DNA from: Mogibacterium sp. | GTDB taxonomy: Bacteria > Bacillota > Clostridia > Peptostreptococcales > Anaerovoracaceae | NCBI GenBank assembly: GCA_017433975.1 | Contig: JAFRGD010000022.1 | Span: forward strand, 1 to 64,000 | DNA: 64,000 bases | Reading direction: 5' to 3' | Shown: positions 28,404 through 36,041 of the stretch, piece after piece | How the letters are laid out: each line of letters opens with the position of its first letter | How positions within the stretch are numbered: position 1 is the stretch's first letter | The notes under the pieces: model-generated | What the model was told of the DNA's origin: nothing | Databases searched by the model: none | What the model saw: the letters and a program-made list of their open reading frames with translations, nothing else | Program-made: the position numbers and the translations under genes

Positions 28404-29405
28404 ATGGCATTATTTGAAAACTATGACCGCCGCATCGCAAAGATCAACGGCGTACTGGCTGAATATGGCATCTCTTCTGTAGAAGAATGCCGCGAGATCT
28501 GCAAGAACGCAGGCTTCGACCCTTACGAAATCGCCAAAGGCATCCAGCCGATCTGCTTTGAAAACGTCTGCTGGGCTTACTGCGTCGGCGCTGCGATCGC
28601 GCTGAAGGCAGGTGCCAAGAACGCCGAGGAGGCCGCCCGCTACATTGGAATCGGCCTGCAGAGCTTCTGCATCGATGGCTCCGTCGCCGAGAACCGCAAG
28701 GTCGGTCTTGGCCACGGCAACCTCGCCGCCATGCTGCTGAGCGACGAGACCCAGTGCTTCGCCTTCCTCGCCGGCCACGAGTCTTTCGCAGCCGCTGAGG
28801 GCGCAATCGGTATCGTCCGCAACGCCAACAAGGTCCGCAAGAACCAGCTCCGCGTCATCCTGAACGGCCTCGGCAAGGACGCTGCTCAGATCATCTACCG
28901 CATCAACGGCTTCACCTACGTCCAGACCCAGTTCGACTACTTCACCGGCGAGCTCAAGGTCGTCAAGGAGATCCGTTACTCCGAGGGCGAGCGCGCCAAC
29001 GTCCGCTGCTACGGCTCGGACGACGTCCGCGAGGGCGTTGCGATCATGCACGCCGAGGGCGTTGACGTTTCCATCACCGGAAACTCCACCAACCCGACCC
29101 GCTTCCAGCACCCGGTCGCCGGCACGTATAAGAAAGAATGCGTCGAGCAGGGTAAGAAGTACTTCTCCGTCGCTTCCGGCGGCGGCACCGGCCGTACGCT
29201 CCACCCGGACAACATGGCTGCCGGTCCAGCTTCCTACGGCATGACCGATACCATGGGCCGCATGCACTCCGACGCGCAGTTCGCCGGTTCGTCCTCCGTC
29301 CCGGCGCACGTCGAGATGATGGGCTTCCTCGGGATGGGCAACAACCCGATGGTCGGCGCGACCGTAGCGGTTGCCGTCGCTGTCCAGAACAGCCTCAACC
29401 GTTAA
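28404..29405 (+). CDS. GGGtGRT family protein of unknown function
   Basis: A 333-residue soluble protein carrying the family-naming glycine motif GGGTGRT at 259-265, within ASGGGTGRTLHPDNMAAGP. Other conserved-looking parts are FENVCWAYCVGAAIALKAG near 52-70, GLGHGNLAAMLLSDETQCFA near 101-120 and HVEMMGFLGMGNNPMVGA near the end. The family has no known function and is restricted mostly to anaerobes. GGGAGGTGCAGAAG precedes the ATG. It is co-transcribed with the NifU-like gene and followed by a clear terminator, so the two form a closed two-gene unit. Confidence 0.9.
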   Translation: MALFENYDRRIAKINGVLAEYGISSVEECREICKNAGFDPYEIAKGIQPICFENVCWAYCVGAAIALKAGAKNAEEAARYIGIGLQSFCIDGSVAENRKVGLGHGNLAAMLLSDETQCFAFLAGHESFAAAEGAIGIVRNANKVRKNQLRVILNGLGKDAAQIIYRINGFTYVQTQFDYFTGELKVVKEIRYSEGERANVRCYGSDDVREGVAIMHAEGVDVSITGNSTNPTRFQHPVAGTYKKECVEQGKKYFSVASGGGTGRTLHPDNMAAGPASYGMTDTMGRMHSDAQFAGSSSVPAHVEMMGFLGMGNNPMVGATVAVAVAVQNSLNR

Positions 29406-29420
29406 TCTCCAACGAGAAAC

Positions 29421-29456
29421 CAAAAAAGCCCTCTCCATTATTGGAGAGGGCTTTTT
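29421..29456 (+). terminator. Terminator of the GGGtGRT unit (probably bidirectional)
   Basis: AAAAGCCCTCTCCA pairs perfectly with TGGAGAGGGCTTTT around TTAT, with T-runs on both sides. It lies between the convergent GGGtGRT gene and the flavodoxin gene. Confidence 0.9.
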
Positions 29457-29483
29457 CTTGCGTTACAAAGCCATTTACGGCTA

Positions 29484-29999
29484 TTATTCGCGGTCTCCGA
29501 ACAACTCGGCCGCCTTGCGGGCGAAGCGGTTCCCGAAGATCGCGAAGGTATCTTTATAAAGGTCCAGCGAGTTGTGAGACTCCATGTTACCGTTGACCGC
29601 CACCGGGCCGACGTGGATGTAAGGCAGCCCATACTCCCCGCCGCTGGAATAGCAGAGCATCCCGTAGCAGAGCTCGTTCGTCAGAATCTGCTGCACGACC
29701 AGCTCGCCCCCGCCGTGAGTGTACTGTGCGGTCGCAAACGCGCCGCCGAGCTTTCCTTCCAGACCGAGGTGCATAGCCCGCTCGAGGAGCCACGTCCGCA
29801 TGTCCGGCGTCATCAGGGCGCAGTACGACGGCGAGCCGATCACGACCCCTTTGGACGCTTTCACAAAGTCCTCGTCGACCGCCCGGATATAAAACGCCCT
29901 CGCGTCCACGCCCGGAACCGCGCTCATTCCCTCGACGATCCACTCCGCGGCCTGCCGGGTGTTTCCGGACCGGGAATCATAAACGACCGATAGTTTCAT
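29484..29999 (-). CDS. Flavodoxin-fold protein (NAD(P)H-dependent oxidoreductase family)
   Basis: A 171-residue flavodoxin-like protein. The FMN phosphate loop is VVYDSRSGNTRQAAEWI near 5-21, and the 50s-type loop VIGSPSYCALMTPDMRTWLL near 52-71 matches WrbA-type flavodoxins. GGAFATAQYTHGGGE near 87 is the third flavin contact. It should carry electrons or reduce quinones in the cytoplasm. The frame is open 42 codons upstream into the anti-sigma gene, but GGGGGGTGAACGT before the ATG at 29999 and the family alignment set the start. A candidate promoter lies at 30034-30061. Confidence 0.88.
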   Translation of the reverse strand: MKLSVVYDSRSGNTRQAAEWIVEGMSAVPGVDARAFYIRAVDEDFVKASKGVVIGSPSYCALMTPDMRTWLLERAMHLGLEGKLGGAFATAQYTHGGGELVVQQILTNELCYGMLCYSSGGEYGLPYIHVGPVAVNGNMESHNSLDLYKDTFAIFGNRFARKAAELFGDRE

Positions 30000-30033
30000 A
30001 CGTTCACCCCCCTGTTCTCCCTGGATCAATCCC

Positions 30034-30061
30034 AATATACCACAGAAGACGGGCACATCAA
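30034..30061 (-). promoter_or_regulatory. Candidate promoter of the flavodoxin gene
   Basis: Read leftward, TTGATG and TATATT are 16 bases apart, in the gap between the anti-sigma gene and the flavodoxin gene. Confidence 0.4.
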
Positions 30062-30067
30062 ACTGTT

Positions 30068-31060
30068 TTACCGGATTTCCGCCTTTTCCATGAGCTCGCT
30101 CAGCGCGCCGGCGTCGGTGCGGCACACCTTAACGTCCCTGCCGAAGAACGCGGTTGCGTCGTCCAAAGTGACCTTTTTGACGACAGTCTTTCCTTCAAAC
30201 TCATATCTAAAGTCGACCTCGCTGAGGTTTCCGACCGAGCCGAGCAGCACGTACCCATACCCCTCGAGGCGCTTGTCGAGGTATGCCGGGTTGTACTTGG
30301 TCTGGTCCTCCTCCAGGACAATCGTCCAGACGTACGGCTCGCTCTCCGTCGAGAGTTCACTGTAAAGCGAACCGAGGTCTTCGCGCATCCGGAGCGCGCT
30401 CAGCAGCGCACCGTTTGCCGACGCGTCGCCGATGTAATCGTGCCCCGCGTTGAACACGTCGGAGGCCATCGGAGAAACGGTCTTTCCGCGGGCCCAGTAA
30501 ATGCGGTCTCTGATCCGGACTTCTTTGATCTCCTCGTCAAAAGTGAACTCGCCGTGGTATCCGCCGCCGTGATAGAGTCCCGGAAGGACCGCCTTGACCT
30601 TACCCACAGCGACGCCGTCCTCAATGGTGAAGTCCAGGCCCTTGATGATGTGAATGCTGTCGGCCGCCTCAGCGTCAATGGTCATGTGACTGCCGTCGAC
30701 CTTGAAATCGCAAGCCAGCTCTCCCACGTATTTCGAGCCGATCAGGAACTGCTTCGCGCCGACGGCGGCCGCCGCAGCCAGCAGCGTCAGCAGGACGCCG
30801 AGGGCGACCGCCCGCTTGCCCTTCTTCCGGCTTTTCCGGAGGAAGTCGATCTCCTTCCGGTCGAACTCGTCCGGCTGCTGCGCGGCCTGTTCTCCGGCCC
30901 GCATGTTCTCCAGCATGGCTCTGCACTCCGGACACGCCGCAACGTGCGATTCGATGAGCTTCGCGGTGTCGTCGCTCGCCAGGCCGTCCACGTACGACGG
31001 CAGGAGGTCCCGGATCACTTCGCAGGATATCTTATTCTCTTTATTCATTGGATTCGTCAT
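30068..31060 (-). CDS. Membrane anti-sigma factor with zinc-finger (zf-HC2) domain
   Basis: A 330-residue protein. The N-terminal cytoplasmic domain has the zf-HC2 pattern CEVIRDLLPSYVDGLAS, then HVAACPECRAML (HxxxCxxC), typical of ECF anti-sigma factors. One membrane segment lies at about 85-105 (RAVALGVLLTLLAAAAAVG). The remaining 220 residues are an extracytoplasmic beta-rich domain that I do not recognise. It overlaps the sigma factor stop by 4 bases, so the pair is translationally coupled. It should hold the sigma factor inactive until an envelope signal is sensed. Confidence 0.88.
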   Translation of the reverse strand: MTNPMNKENKISCEVIRDLLPSYVDGLASDDTAKLIESHVAACPECRAMLENMRAGEQAAQQPDEFDRKEIDFLRKSRKKGKRAVALGVLLTLLAAAAAVGAKQFLIGSKYVGELACDFKVDGSHMTIDAEAADSIHIIKGLDFTIEDGVAVGKVKAVLPGLYHGGGYHGEFTFDEEIKEVRIRDRIYWARGKTVSPMASDVFNAGHDYIGDASANGALLSALRMREDLGSLYSELSTESEPYVWTIVLEEDQTKYNPAYLDKRLEGYGYVLLGSVGNLSEVDFRYEFEGKTVVKKVTLDDATAFFGRDVKVCRTDAGALSELMEKAEIR

Positions 31061-31542
31061 TTCTGTTCCGCTTCCTTTCTGAGTTTCTCCTTACCGCGGT
31101 AGAAGGTCACCCGCGCCCAGTTCTCCGACTTTCCGAAGACCGCCCCGATCTCCCGGAAAGACAGCTCCCCGAACGCCCGCAGGTACACGACTTCGCGGGC
31201 CGGCTCCTGCAGCTCGTGGATGCGGCGGATCAGCTGGACCCGCTCCTCCGCGCGGATGACCTCGTCCTGCTCCGGCGGAGACGGGCTGTCCCAGTCGCCG
31301 AGTTCCTCGTGCTGCGGGTTCCTGCGCCGGTAGGTCCGCAGGACATTCCTCGCGATTCCGCAGAGCCAGGTGGAAATTCTGCAACTCTCATCATAATGGT
31401 CGATCGTCCGGATCGCCTGGTAGAACGTCTCCTGCGTGAGCTCTTCGGACAGGTCCTCGTCATGCGTCATGGAAAGCAGATATTTATAAACCGTCATCGC
31501 GTAAGACTTGTAGATCTCTTCCATGGACTGCTTCGGCTGCAT
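31057..31542 (-). CDS. ECF-type RNA polymerase sigma factor
   Basis: A 161-residue sigma factor. Region 2 covers about 8-75 (SYAMTVYKYLLSMTHDEDLS, ELTQETFYQAI) and region 4 about 100-155 (LQEPAREVVYLRAFGELSFR, EIGAVFGKSENWARVTFYRG). The frame starts at a TTG, but the next codon is an ATG with GGAGGGGAAATTG before it, so 31542 is used. The gene is coupled to the anti-sigma gene downstream. An ECF-like promoter candidate (TGTAACGTTTTT) about 50-60 bases upstream suggests autoregulation. Confidence 0.9.
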   Translation of the reverse strand: MQPKQSMEEIYKSYAMTVYKYLLSMTHDEDLSEELTQETFYQAIRTIDHYDESCRISTWLCGIARNVLRTYRRRNPQHEELGDWDSPSPPEQDEVIRAEERVQLIRRIHELQEPAREVVYLRAFGELSFREIGAVFGKSENWARVTFYRGKEKLRKEAEQK

Positions 31543-31590
31543 CAATTTCCCCTCCTTTCTGCCTTTCTACCCGTTAATGCAAAAGCGAAC

Positions 31591-31602
31591 AAAAACGTTA
31601 CA
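31591..31602 (-). promoter_or_regulatory. Candidate ECF -35 element upstream of the sigma gene
   Basis: Read leftward, TGTAACGTTTTT resembles the AAC-containing -35 elements of ECF promoters. It lies in an AT-rich gap where no good sigma-A promoter is visible. The -10 partner is not clear. Confidence 0.3.
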
Positions 31603-31632
31603 CTTAAAACGAAAAATATTAAAACGAATAAA

Positions 31633-31661
31633 TGAGAGAGCCGTCCATCGGCTCTCTCTCA
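31633..31661 (-). terminator. Probable terminator after the GNAT gene
   Basis: TGAGAGAGCCG pairs with CGGCTCTCTCTCA around a 5-base loop with one small bulge. The T-run is better on the plus strand than in the direction of the upstream GNAT gene, so efficiency in that direction is uncertain. Confidence 0.6.
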
Positions 31662-31671
31662 TACTTTTTTA

Positions 31672-32160
31672 TCAGATTCGATGGATGTACATCCGCGATA
31701 ACTCGTCTTCTTCTCCGTGGACCATGCAGTAGAACTCCCATCCGTATCTCTCGTAAAAGCCGATGTGGTCGGTCACGAGATACAATGTCCGGATGCCCAT
31801 GGCCGCCATGTCCTCGCAGACATACTGCAACATGTATCCCGCGATGCCCTGCTTGCGGTATTCCTCATCCACGTACACTGCGCAGACATTCGGAGTGAGA
31901 TCGATCCGGTCGTGGAAGTCGTTCGCGATGACGCCGCAGCCGGCGACAATCTTATTTTCACGCAGGACGACATACCACTGCGGCACCGGTCCTTCCATCC
32001 GCAGGCAGTCGTCGATGCTCTCCTGATAGGCCTCCAGCGGAACGCCCCACCGCTTATGGAACCACGCCGCGACTTCTTCCCTTGCCTCCGCCCAGTCCCG
32101 GACCGGGACGCAAACCTCTTGCCTTAACGGTTCATTGTTCTTTTCATGTTCTGGTGTCAT
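31672..32160 (-). CDS. GNAT-family N-acetyltransferase
   Basis: A 162-residue GNAT-fold acyltransferase. The acetyl-CoA-binding motif A is YVDEEYRKQGIAGYMLQYV near 96-114 (RxxGxA type). It is preceded by a strand NKIVAGCGVIAND and followed by GIRTLYLVTDHIGFYERYGWEF, the usual GNAT end. The substrate cannot be told. The start ATG overlaps the TGA of a 46-residue membrane peptide gene, so translation is coupled to it. Confidence 0.85.
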   Translation of the reverse strand: MTPEHEKNNEPLRQEVCVPVRDWAEAREEVAAWFHKRWGVPLEAYQESIDDCLRMEGPVPQWYVVLRENKIVAGCGVIANDFHDRIDLTPNVCAVYVDEEYRKQGIAGYMLQYVCEDMAAMGIRTLYLVTDHIGFYERYGWEFYCMVHGEEDELSRMYIHRI

Positions 32161-32297
32161 TTTTCGCTGCTCCCTGCTGTCGTTGTTTCCTGCGAAGCGC
32201 CGTTTGCCTTGGTGAACAAGATGGAGATCAACAAGGTGATCACGCCGGTCAAAGCGACCCCCATCACGCCCGTCGCAGTCGTTTTATTGTATTTCAT
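32157..32297 (-). CDS. Small membrane protein, 46 aa
   Basis: This short frame starts MKYNKTTATG, has one hydrophobic segment (about 11-29) and a short polar tail rich in Thr and Ser. AAGGAGGTGTTTCGAATC before the ATG is one of the best ribosome binding sites in the window, and a TTGACG-17-TATCGT promoter lies about 50 bases upstream. Its stop overlaps the GNAT start (ATGA). I do not recognise the protein. The signals make a real translated gene likely. Confidence 0.65.
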   Translation of the reverse strand: MKYNKTTATGVMGVALTGVITLLISILFTKANGASQETTTAGSSEK

Positions 32298-32340
32298 GAT
32301 TCGAAACACCTCCTTGATCATTAACTCAGTGTTCTATTTA

Positions 32341-32369
32341 ACGATACATCATTTTCGCGTCTCCGTCAA
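32341..32369 (-). promoter_or_regulatory. Promoter of the 46-aa protein/GNAT unit
   Basis: Read leftward, TTGACG and TATCGT are separated by exactly 17 bases. The remaining 200 bases to the right, up to the SDR gene, are AT-rich with no gene and no clear further element. Confidence 0.55.
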
Positions 32370-32567
32370 ATGAATGCGCTTCCCCAAGACGATTCTTTCC
32401 GGATACAGACAGTTCATCGCCGGTGTATTAAAATTCAACACGGTCCTGGGTTTGTTTATTTACAAGAATCGCGATATGAAATACAGTTTTTGTAGCAACA
32501 GGTAATGATACCGCAAGAACAGCTTTCGTTGTAATCGTATGTAAAATAAACAGAAAGGAGATTTGTG

Positions 32568-33323
32568 ATGGGTAAGTTAGATGGATACAAAGTACTCGTA
32601 ACAGGATCGACCTCCGGGATCGGTCTTGGAATCACCAAAAAGTTTATTTCGGAAGGCGCCACGGTCGTAGGACTGGGCCGTGACTTCCACCGGACTACAG
32701 AGCTCGGAGAACAATACATTCCATGCAAGTGCGACATGTACGATCCGGCGCAGATCAAGGCCGCGTTCGAATTCGCCAGCGAACAATTTGACGGCCGTCT
32801 GGACGTCCTCGTCAACTGTGCCGGCCGCGGCACCTATGGCGCGATCGATAATTTCGAACCGGAAGAATTCGACGAGAACTTCTACCTGCTGGTCCGCGCG
32901 TACATGTTGACGACCCGTTACGCGATTCCGCTGCTCAAGCAGTCACCGGTCGCGAACATCGTCAACATCGCTTCGGCCTCCGGCCACGTACTCGACGTCG
33001 GACAGTTCATGTACAGCCTTTCCAAGACCTCGATCATCAAGTTCACGAAGCTGACCGCCAAGACAAATCCGTGGCTCCGCGCGAACTCGATCAGCCCGGG
33101 CATCATCAAAACCCCGATCTTCAATTACTGCAATGAAGAAATGAAGAAGGCCTTCGACCTCGAGAACGACTTCGCGGCGTTCGCGCAGATGTTCCCTTGC
33201 AAGCGCGTCGGCGAGCCGGAGGACATCGCAAGAGTCGCCCTGCTGTTCGCCTCCAAGGACGGCGAATACATCAACGGAACCGACATCCTGGTCGACGGCG
33301 GCATGGTCGCTTACCTGCAGTAA
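32568..33323 (+). CDS. SDR-family oxidoreductase
   Basis: A 251-residue short-chain dehydrogenase/reductase. The cofactor loop is TGSTSGIGLG near 12-21, the NAG-type motif is NCAGRGTYG near 84, and the catalytic Ser-Tyr-Lys are in NIASASGHV and YSLSKTSIIK (Tyr near 151). SPGIIKTPIF and GTDILVDGGMVA complete the fold. The substrate is unknown; similarity to FabG or glucose-dehydrogenase types is only general. An AAAGGAGATTTGTG leader precedes the ATG at 32568, and the GTG one codon earlier is less likely. It is a single-gene unit with its own terminator. Confidence 0.9.
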   Translation: MGKLDGYKVLVTGSTSGIGLGITKKFISEGATVVGLGRDFHRTTELGEQYIPCKCDMYDPAQIKAAFEFASEQFDGRLDVLVNCAGRGTYGAIDNFEPEEFDENFYLLVRAYMLTTRYAIPLLKQSPVANIVNIASASGHVLDVGQFMYSLSKTSIIKFTKLTAKTNPWLRANSISPGIIKTPIFNYCNEEMKKAFDLENDFAAFAQMFPCKRVGEPEDIARVALLFASKDGEYINGTDILVDGGMVAYLQ

Positions 33324-33360
33324 ACAGTTTTGTTATTGGGGTCGGATTCACACGATGAAT

Positions 33361-33405
33361 GAAAAAAGAGGTTGGAGAAACAGTTCTCCAACCTCTTCTC
33401 ATTCT
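33361..33405 (+). terminator. Terminator between SDR and rubrerythrin units (bidirectional)
   Basis: GAGGTTGGAGAA pairs with TTCTCCAACCTC around a 4-base loop, with A-rich and T-rich flanks. It can serve the SDR gene rightward and the small gene ending at 33420 leftward. Confidence 0.8.
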
Positions 33406-33419
33406 TCTCTATGCTTTGA

Positions 33420-33566
33420 CTATCTGGCTTCCCGGTCTTTCTTCAGCAGGTGCTGCGCATAGACCGCAAGCGCGGCTTCATAGACTGTAAGGAACAACAT
33501 ACTTCCGATCAGCCATCTGACCTTGGACCGTTCCTTGCTGGCAGATTTTCCATCGCTGCGTTTCAT
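33420..33566 (-). CDS. Small basic membrane protein, 48 aa
   Basis: The frame begins MKRSDGKSASKERSK, followed by one hydrophobic helix (VRWLIGSMLFLTVYEAALAV) and a charged end. It starts 2 bases after the rubrerythrin stop codon, so coupled translation is likely; the nearest AGAGG is about 14 bases upstream, inside rubrerythrin. I do not recognise a family. The gene is plausible but less certain than its neighbour. Confidence 0.5.
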   Translation of the reverse strand: MKRSDGKSASKERSKVRWLIGSMLFLTVYEAALAVYAQHLLKKDREAR

Positions 33567-33568
33567 AA

Positions 33569-34114
33569 TTAACCGAAGTACCTCTTCAGCAGGCCAGCAA
33601 ACGCCTTGCCGTGTCTTGCCTCGTCCCTAGCCATTTCGTGGACCGTATCGTGGATCGCGTCCAGACCGAGCTCTTTCGCCTTTTTGGCGAGCATGGTCTT
33701 GCCGGCAGTCGCGCCGTTCTCGGCCTCGACTCTCATCTCAAGATTCTTCTTGGTGCTGTCGGTCAGGACCTCACCGAGGAGCTCCGCAAACTTTGCAGCG
33801 TGCTCGGCCTCTTCAAACGCAGCCGTCTTCCAATATTCGCCGATTTCAGGATAGCCCTCTCTGTAAGCGACTCTGGACATCGCGAGATACATGCCGACCT
33901 CGCTGCACTCGCCGTTGAAGTTCGCGCGGAGGCCTTCGATGATCTCAGGATCTACGCCCTTGGCGACGCCGAGAACGTGCTCGGCTGCCCATTCCATCTC
34001 ACCCTCTTCGACCTTGTTGAATTTTTCCGCCGGAACCTTGCACTGCGGGCATCTTTCCGGAGGTGTATCTCCCTCATGAACGTAACCGCATACTGAACAT
34101 ACCCATTTTGCCAT
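33569..34114 (-). CDS. Reverse rubrerythrin (peroxide reductase)
   Basis: A 181-residue rubrerythrin with the rubredoxin-like domain at the N-terminus (Cys6, Cys9, Cys22, Cys25), which is the reverse domain order. The C-terminal four-helix diiron domain has ExxxxExxxH-type ligands in [13 protein letters not shown] near 99-111 and [15 protein letters not shown] near 160-174. These enzymes reduce hydrogen peroxide with electrons from NADH and small redox proteins and protect anaerobes from oxygen. The gene is divergent from a DtxR-type regulator. A TATAAT lies about 60 bases upstream. Confidence 0.92.
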   Translation of the reverse strand: MAKWVCSVCGYVHEGDTPPERCPQCKVPAEKFNKVEEGEMEWAAEHVLGVAKGVDPEIIEGLRANFNGECSEVGMYLAMSRVAYREGYPEIGEYWKTAAFEEAEHAAKFAELLGEVLTDSTKKNLEMRVEAENGATAGKTMLAKKAKELGLDAIHDTVHEMARDEARHGKAFAGLLKRYFG

Positions 34115-34260
34115 ATTTCTTACCTCTCTTTCCTCAGGATCGCTCCTGGAATTTTTTACTCTTCTGAGTAATCATATTATACAGTATCGCGCATCAAAAG
34201 CGAATACCCATTCGCAAAACCGCGACATTTTCTGTTGTTTTTTCTCCGACGGTATGTTAT

Positions 34261-34280
34261 CCTTAACCCATGAATTAAGG
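34261..34280 (+). promoter_or_regulatory. Palindrome overlapping the ribosome binding site of the DtxR gene
   Basis: CCTTAA-CCCATGAA-TTAAGG is a perfect 6-8-6 inverted repeat whose right arm runs into the AAGGAGG of the regulator gene. It could be an autoregulatory operator or a small hairpin masking the ribosome binding site. Confidence 0.4.
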
Positions 34281-34293
34281 AGGTCTAACCATC

Positions 34294-34722
34294 ATGGCTA
34301 TGCAGATTCAGAAATCCGGCGAAGATTACCTGGAAACGATGCTCATGCTCAAGGAGCGGAATGGCTATGTCCGCTCGATTGACGTCGCGCGGCACCTCGA
34401 CGTGAGCAAGCCGAGCGTCTCCTACGCGACCAAGCGTCTGCGGGAGAACGGCTACATCACCATGAACGATGACGGCCTGATCGAGCTGACCGATAAGGGC
34501 ATGGAGGTCGCGTCCAAGATCTACGACCGGCACAAACTGCTCACGCGGTTCCTGATGATGCTCGGCGTCAGCGAGGACCTCGCTGAGGACGACGCGTGCA
34601 AGATCGAGCACGACATCAGTAACGAGACCTTCGAGGCGCTGTGCAACCACGTCAACGGCTTCATGGCGAGTTGCCCAAAGATCGCCGCCAACGACCCGGA
34701 GACGCCTTGCACGCCGGAATAA
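34294..34722 (+). CDS. DtxR/MntR-family metal-dependent regulator
   Basis: A 142-residue regulator with a winged helix (VRSIDVARHLDVSKPSVSYA near 26-45) and the DtxR dimerisation/metal domain. Metal ligands are expected in SGEDYLE (Asp11, Glu14), DRHKLL (His) and DACKIEHDIS. At the position where Bacillus MntR has Glu99 there is a Cys, as in DtxR/IdeR, so iron rather than manganese sensing is possible. There is no SH3 domain. GGAGG lies 10 bases before the ATG. It is divergent from reverse rubrerythrin. Confidence 0.88.
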   Translation: MAMQIQKSGEDYLETMLMLKERNGYVRSIDVARHLDVSKPSVSYATKRLRENGYITMNDDGLIELTDKGMEVASKIYDRHKLLTRFLMMLGVSEDLAEDDACKIEHDISNETFEALCNHVNGFMASCPKIAANDPETPCTPE

Positions 34723-34799
34723 CTCCGCCAGTTGTGTGTCATTGGGTCTTGTCCCCTCGGGCACACCTAGAGACGCTTCCGCGTCTTTCCAATATATGA

Positions 34800-34832
34800 A
34801 GACCACCCCGGCGACGGGGTGGTTTTCTTGTG
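34800..34832 (+). terminator. Terminator of the DtxR-family gene
   Basis: ACCACCCC pairs with GGGGTGGT around six bases and is followed by TTTC. It lies between this gene and the convergent lipoprotein gene ending at 34847. Confidence 0.75.
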
Positions 34833-34846
34833 TTCTCATTGTTCCG

Positions 34847-35560
34847 CTAGTTTGCGTCTACGTACCCGAGCTCGATGTACAAGTCATAGTATTCATCGTA
34901 GAGCCCGCAGCACGCGTCCATACCCATGTTGGTCCCGAAGGCCTTCTGGAGGACCTCTTCCCACGAACCGTACTTCTCATACAGTTCGTCCGGAGTCGGC
35001 CCGTCCTCGTGGCCGTAGGTCTTGAGATTGCTCTCCTTCAGCTTTGCCAGCCCCTCCGGATCGTCCTTGTAGGATTCCATGCGGAGACGGTTCCGCTCCT
35101 CCGAAACTGCCCGGGCCATCTCTTCGATGCTCGCGCCCTTGTCCCGCATGTCGTACAGGATATCCGTCATCGAATCCAGCGACTCGTGGTAGGCCTTACG
35201 CTCCGCGTACGCCTGCGCGACGAAGTCCGGGTCGGTCCAATCGTATTCCGCGTAGACGCCGAGCCGGTCGGAGTCCGGGTTCGGCCGGAAGCCGTAGACC
35301 GCCTCAGGGTCGTAGATGACGTCTTTCATCGCCTCCGGGTTCTCCCGCGGGTCGTGGACGTAAGCGAAGGCAGTCGGTTCCTGCGGGGTGTCCGCGTCCT
35401 CCGACTCCGGCGCCTGGTCTTGGTCTGACGTATCCGTCGCCTCAGTTTCGGTTTGCGGTTCCTCGGCCGGTGTTTCCTCCGGCTTGGCCGCGCCGCAGCC
35501 GGTCAGCAGCGCCAGAGTTAGCAGAATCGCAACAAGCAGTTTTGTCACTGATTTCATCAT
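34847..35560 (-). CDS. Hypothetical lipoprotein, 237 aa
   Basis: The N-terminus is a lipoprotein signal (TKLLVAILLTLALLTGCGAA) with lipobox LTGC and Cys22. A Glu/Thr/Asp-rich disordered stretch of about 40 residues follows, then a mostly helical, highly charged domain (65-237) that I do not recognise. GSWEEVLQKAFGTNMG near 200 could be a conserved helix. It is expected to sit on the outer face of the membrane. It lies 10 bases downstream of mscL and is probably co-transcribed with it. Confidence 0.8.
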   Translation of the reverse strand: MMKSVTKLLVAILLTLALLTGCGAAKPEETPAEEPQTETEATDTSDQDQAPESEDADTPQEPTAFAYVHDPRENPEAMKDVIYDPEAVYGFRPNPDSDRLGVYAEYDWTDPDFVAQAYAERKAYHESLDSMTDILYDMRDKGASIEEMARAVSEERNRLRMESYKDDPEGLAKLKESNLKTYGHEDGPTPDELYEKYGSWEEVLQKAFGTNMGMDACCGLYDEYYDLYIELGYVDAN

Positions 35561-35570
35561 GAATCTAATG

Positions 35571-35972
35571 CTATTTCTTCAGCAGGTCGCGGATCTCGGT
35601 GAGCAGGACGATGTTTGGATCCGGTTCCGGCTCAGCTGCTGGTTCCGGTTCCGGTGCAGGTTCTTCTTTCTTTGCCCGCGCCTTGTTGACGCCCTTGACC
35701 ATCCAGAAGATGACCAGCGCGATGAGCAGGAAGCTGATGATCGACTGAATGAAGTTGCCGTACGTGAGCTCCGCCTCGCCGACCTTGACGCTCAGGGACG
35801 TGAAGTCCACGCCGCCGGTAACCATGCCGATGATCGGGGTGATGATGTCCGCGACGAGCGAGTCGACGATTGCCTTGAACGCGCCGCCGATGATGACGCC
35901 GACCGCCATGTCCATGACGTTGCCGCGCAGGATAAACTCTTTGAATTCCTCTTTGAAGCCTTTCTTCTCCAT
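35571..35972 (-). CDS. mscL: Large-conductance mechanosensitive channel
   Basis: MscL opens under membrane tension to release solutes. The N-terminal [20 protein letters not shown] (residues 7-26) with [19 protein letters not shown] is diagnostic, and TM2 is [19 protein letters not shown] near 84-102. The C-terminal helix is separated by a Pro/Glu-rich linker with alternating PEP repeats. Length is 133 residues, normal. GGAGGAACAATC precedes the ATG. Confidence 0.96.
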   Translation of the reverse strand: MEKKGFKEEFKEFILRGNVMDMAVGVIIGGAFKAIVDSLVADIITPIIGMVTGGVDFTSLSVKVGEAELTYGNFIQSIISFLLIALVIFWMVKGVNKARAKKEEPAPEPEPAAEPEPDPNIVLLTEIRDLLKK

Positions 35973-36041
35973 TGATTGTTCCTCCTTTGTAATGCGTTGT
36001 ATGGTAAAAGTTTGTAACTATTACTGACTGTTTTCGGTCGG

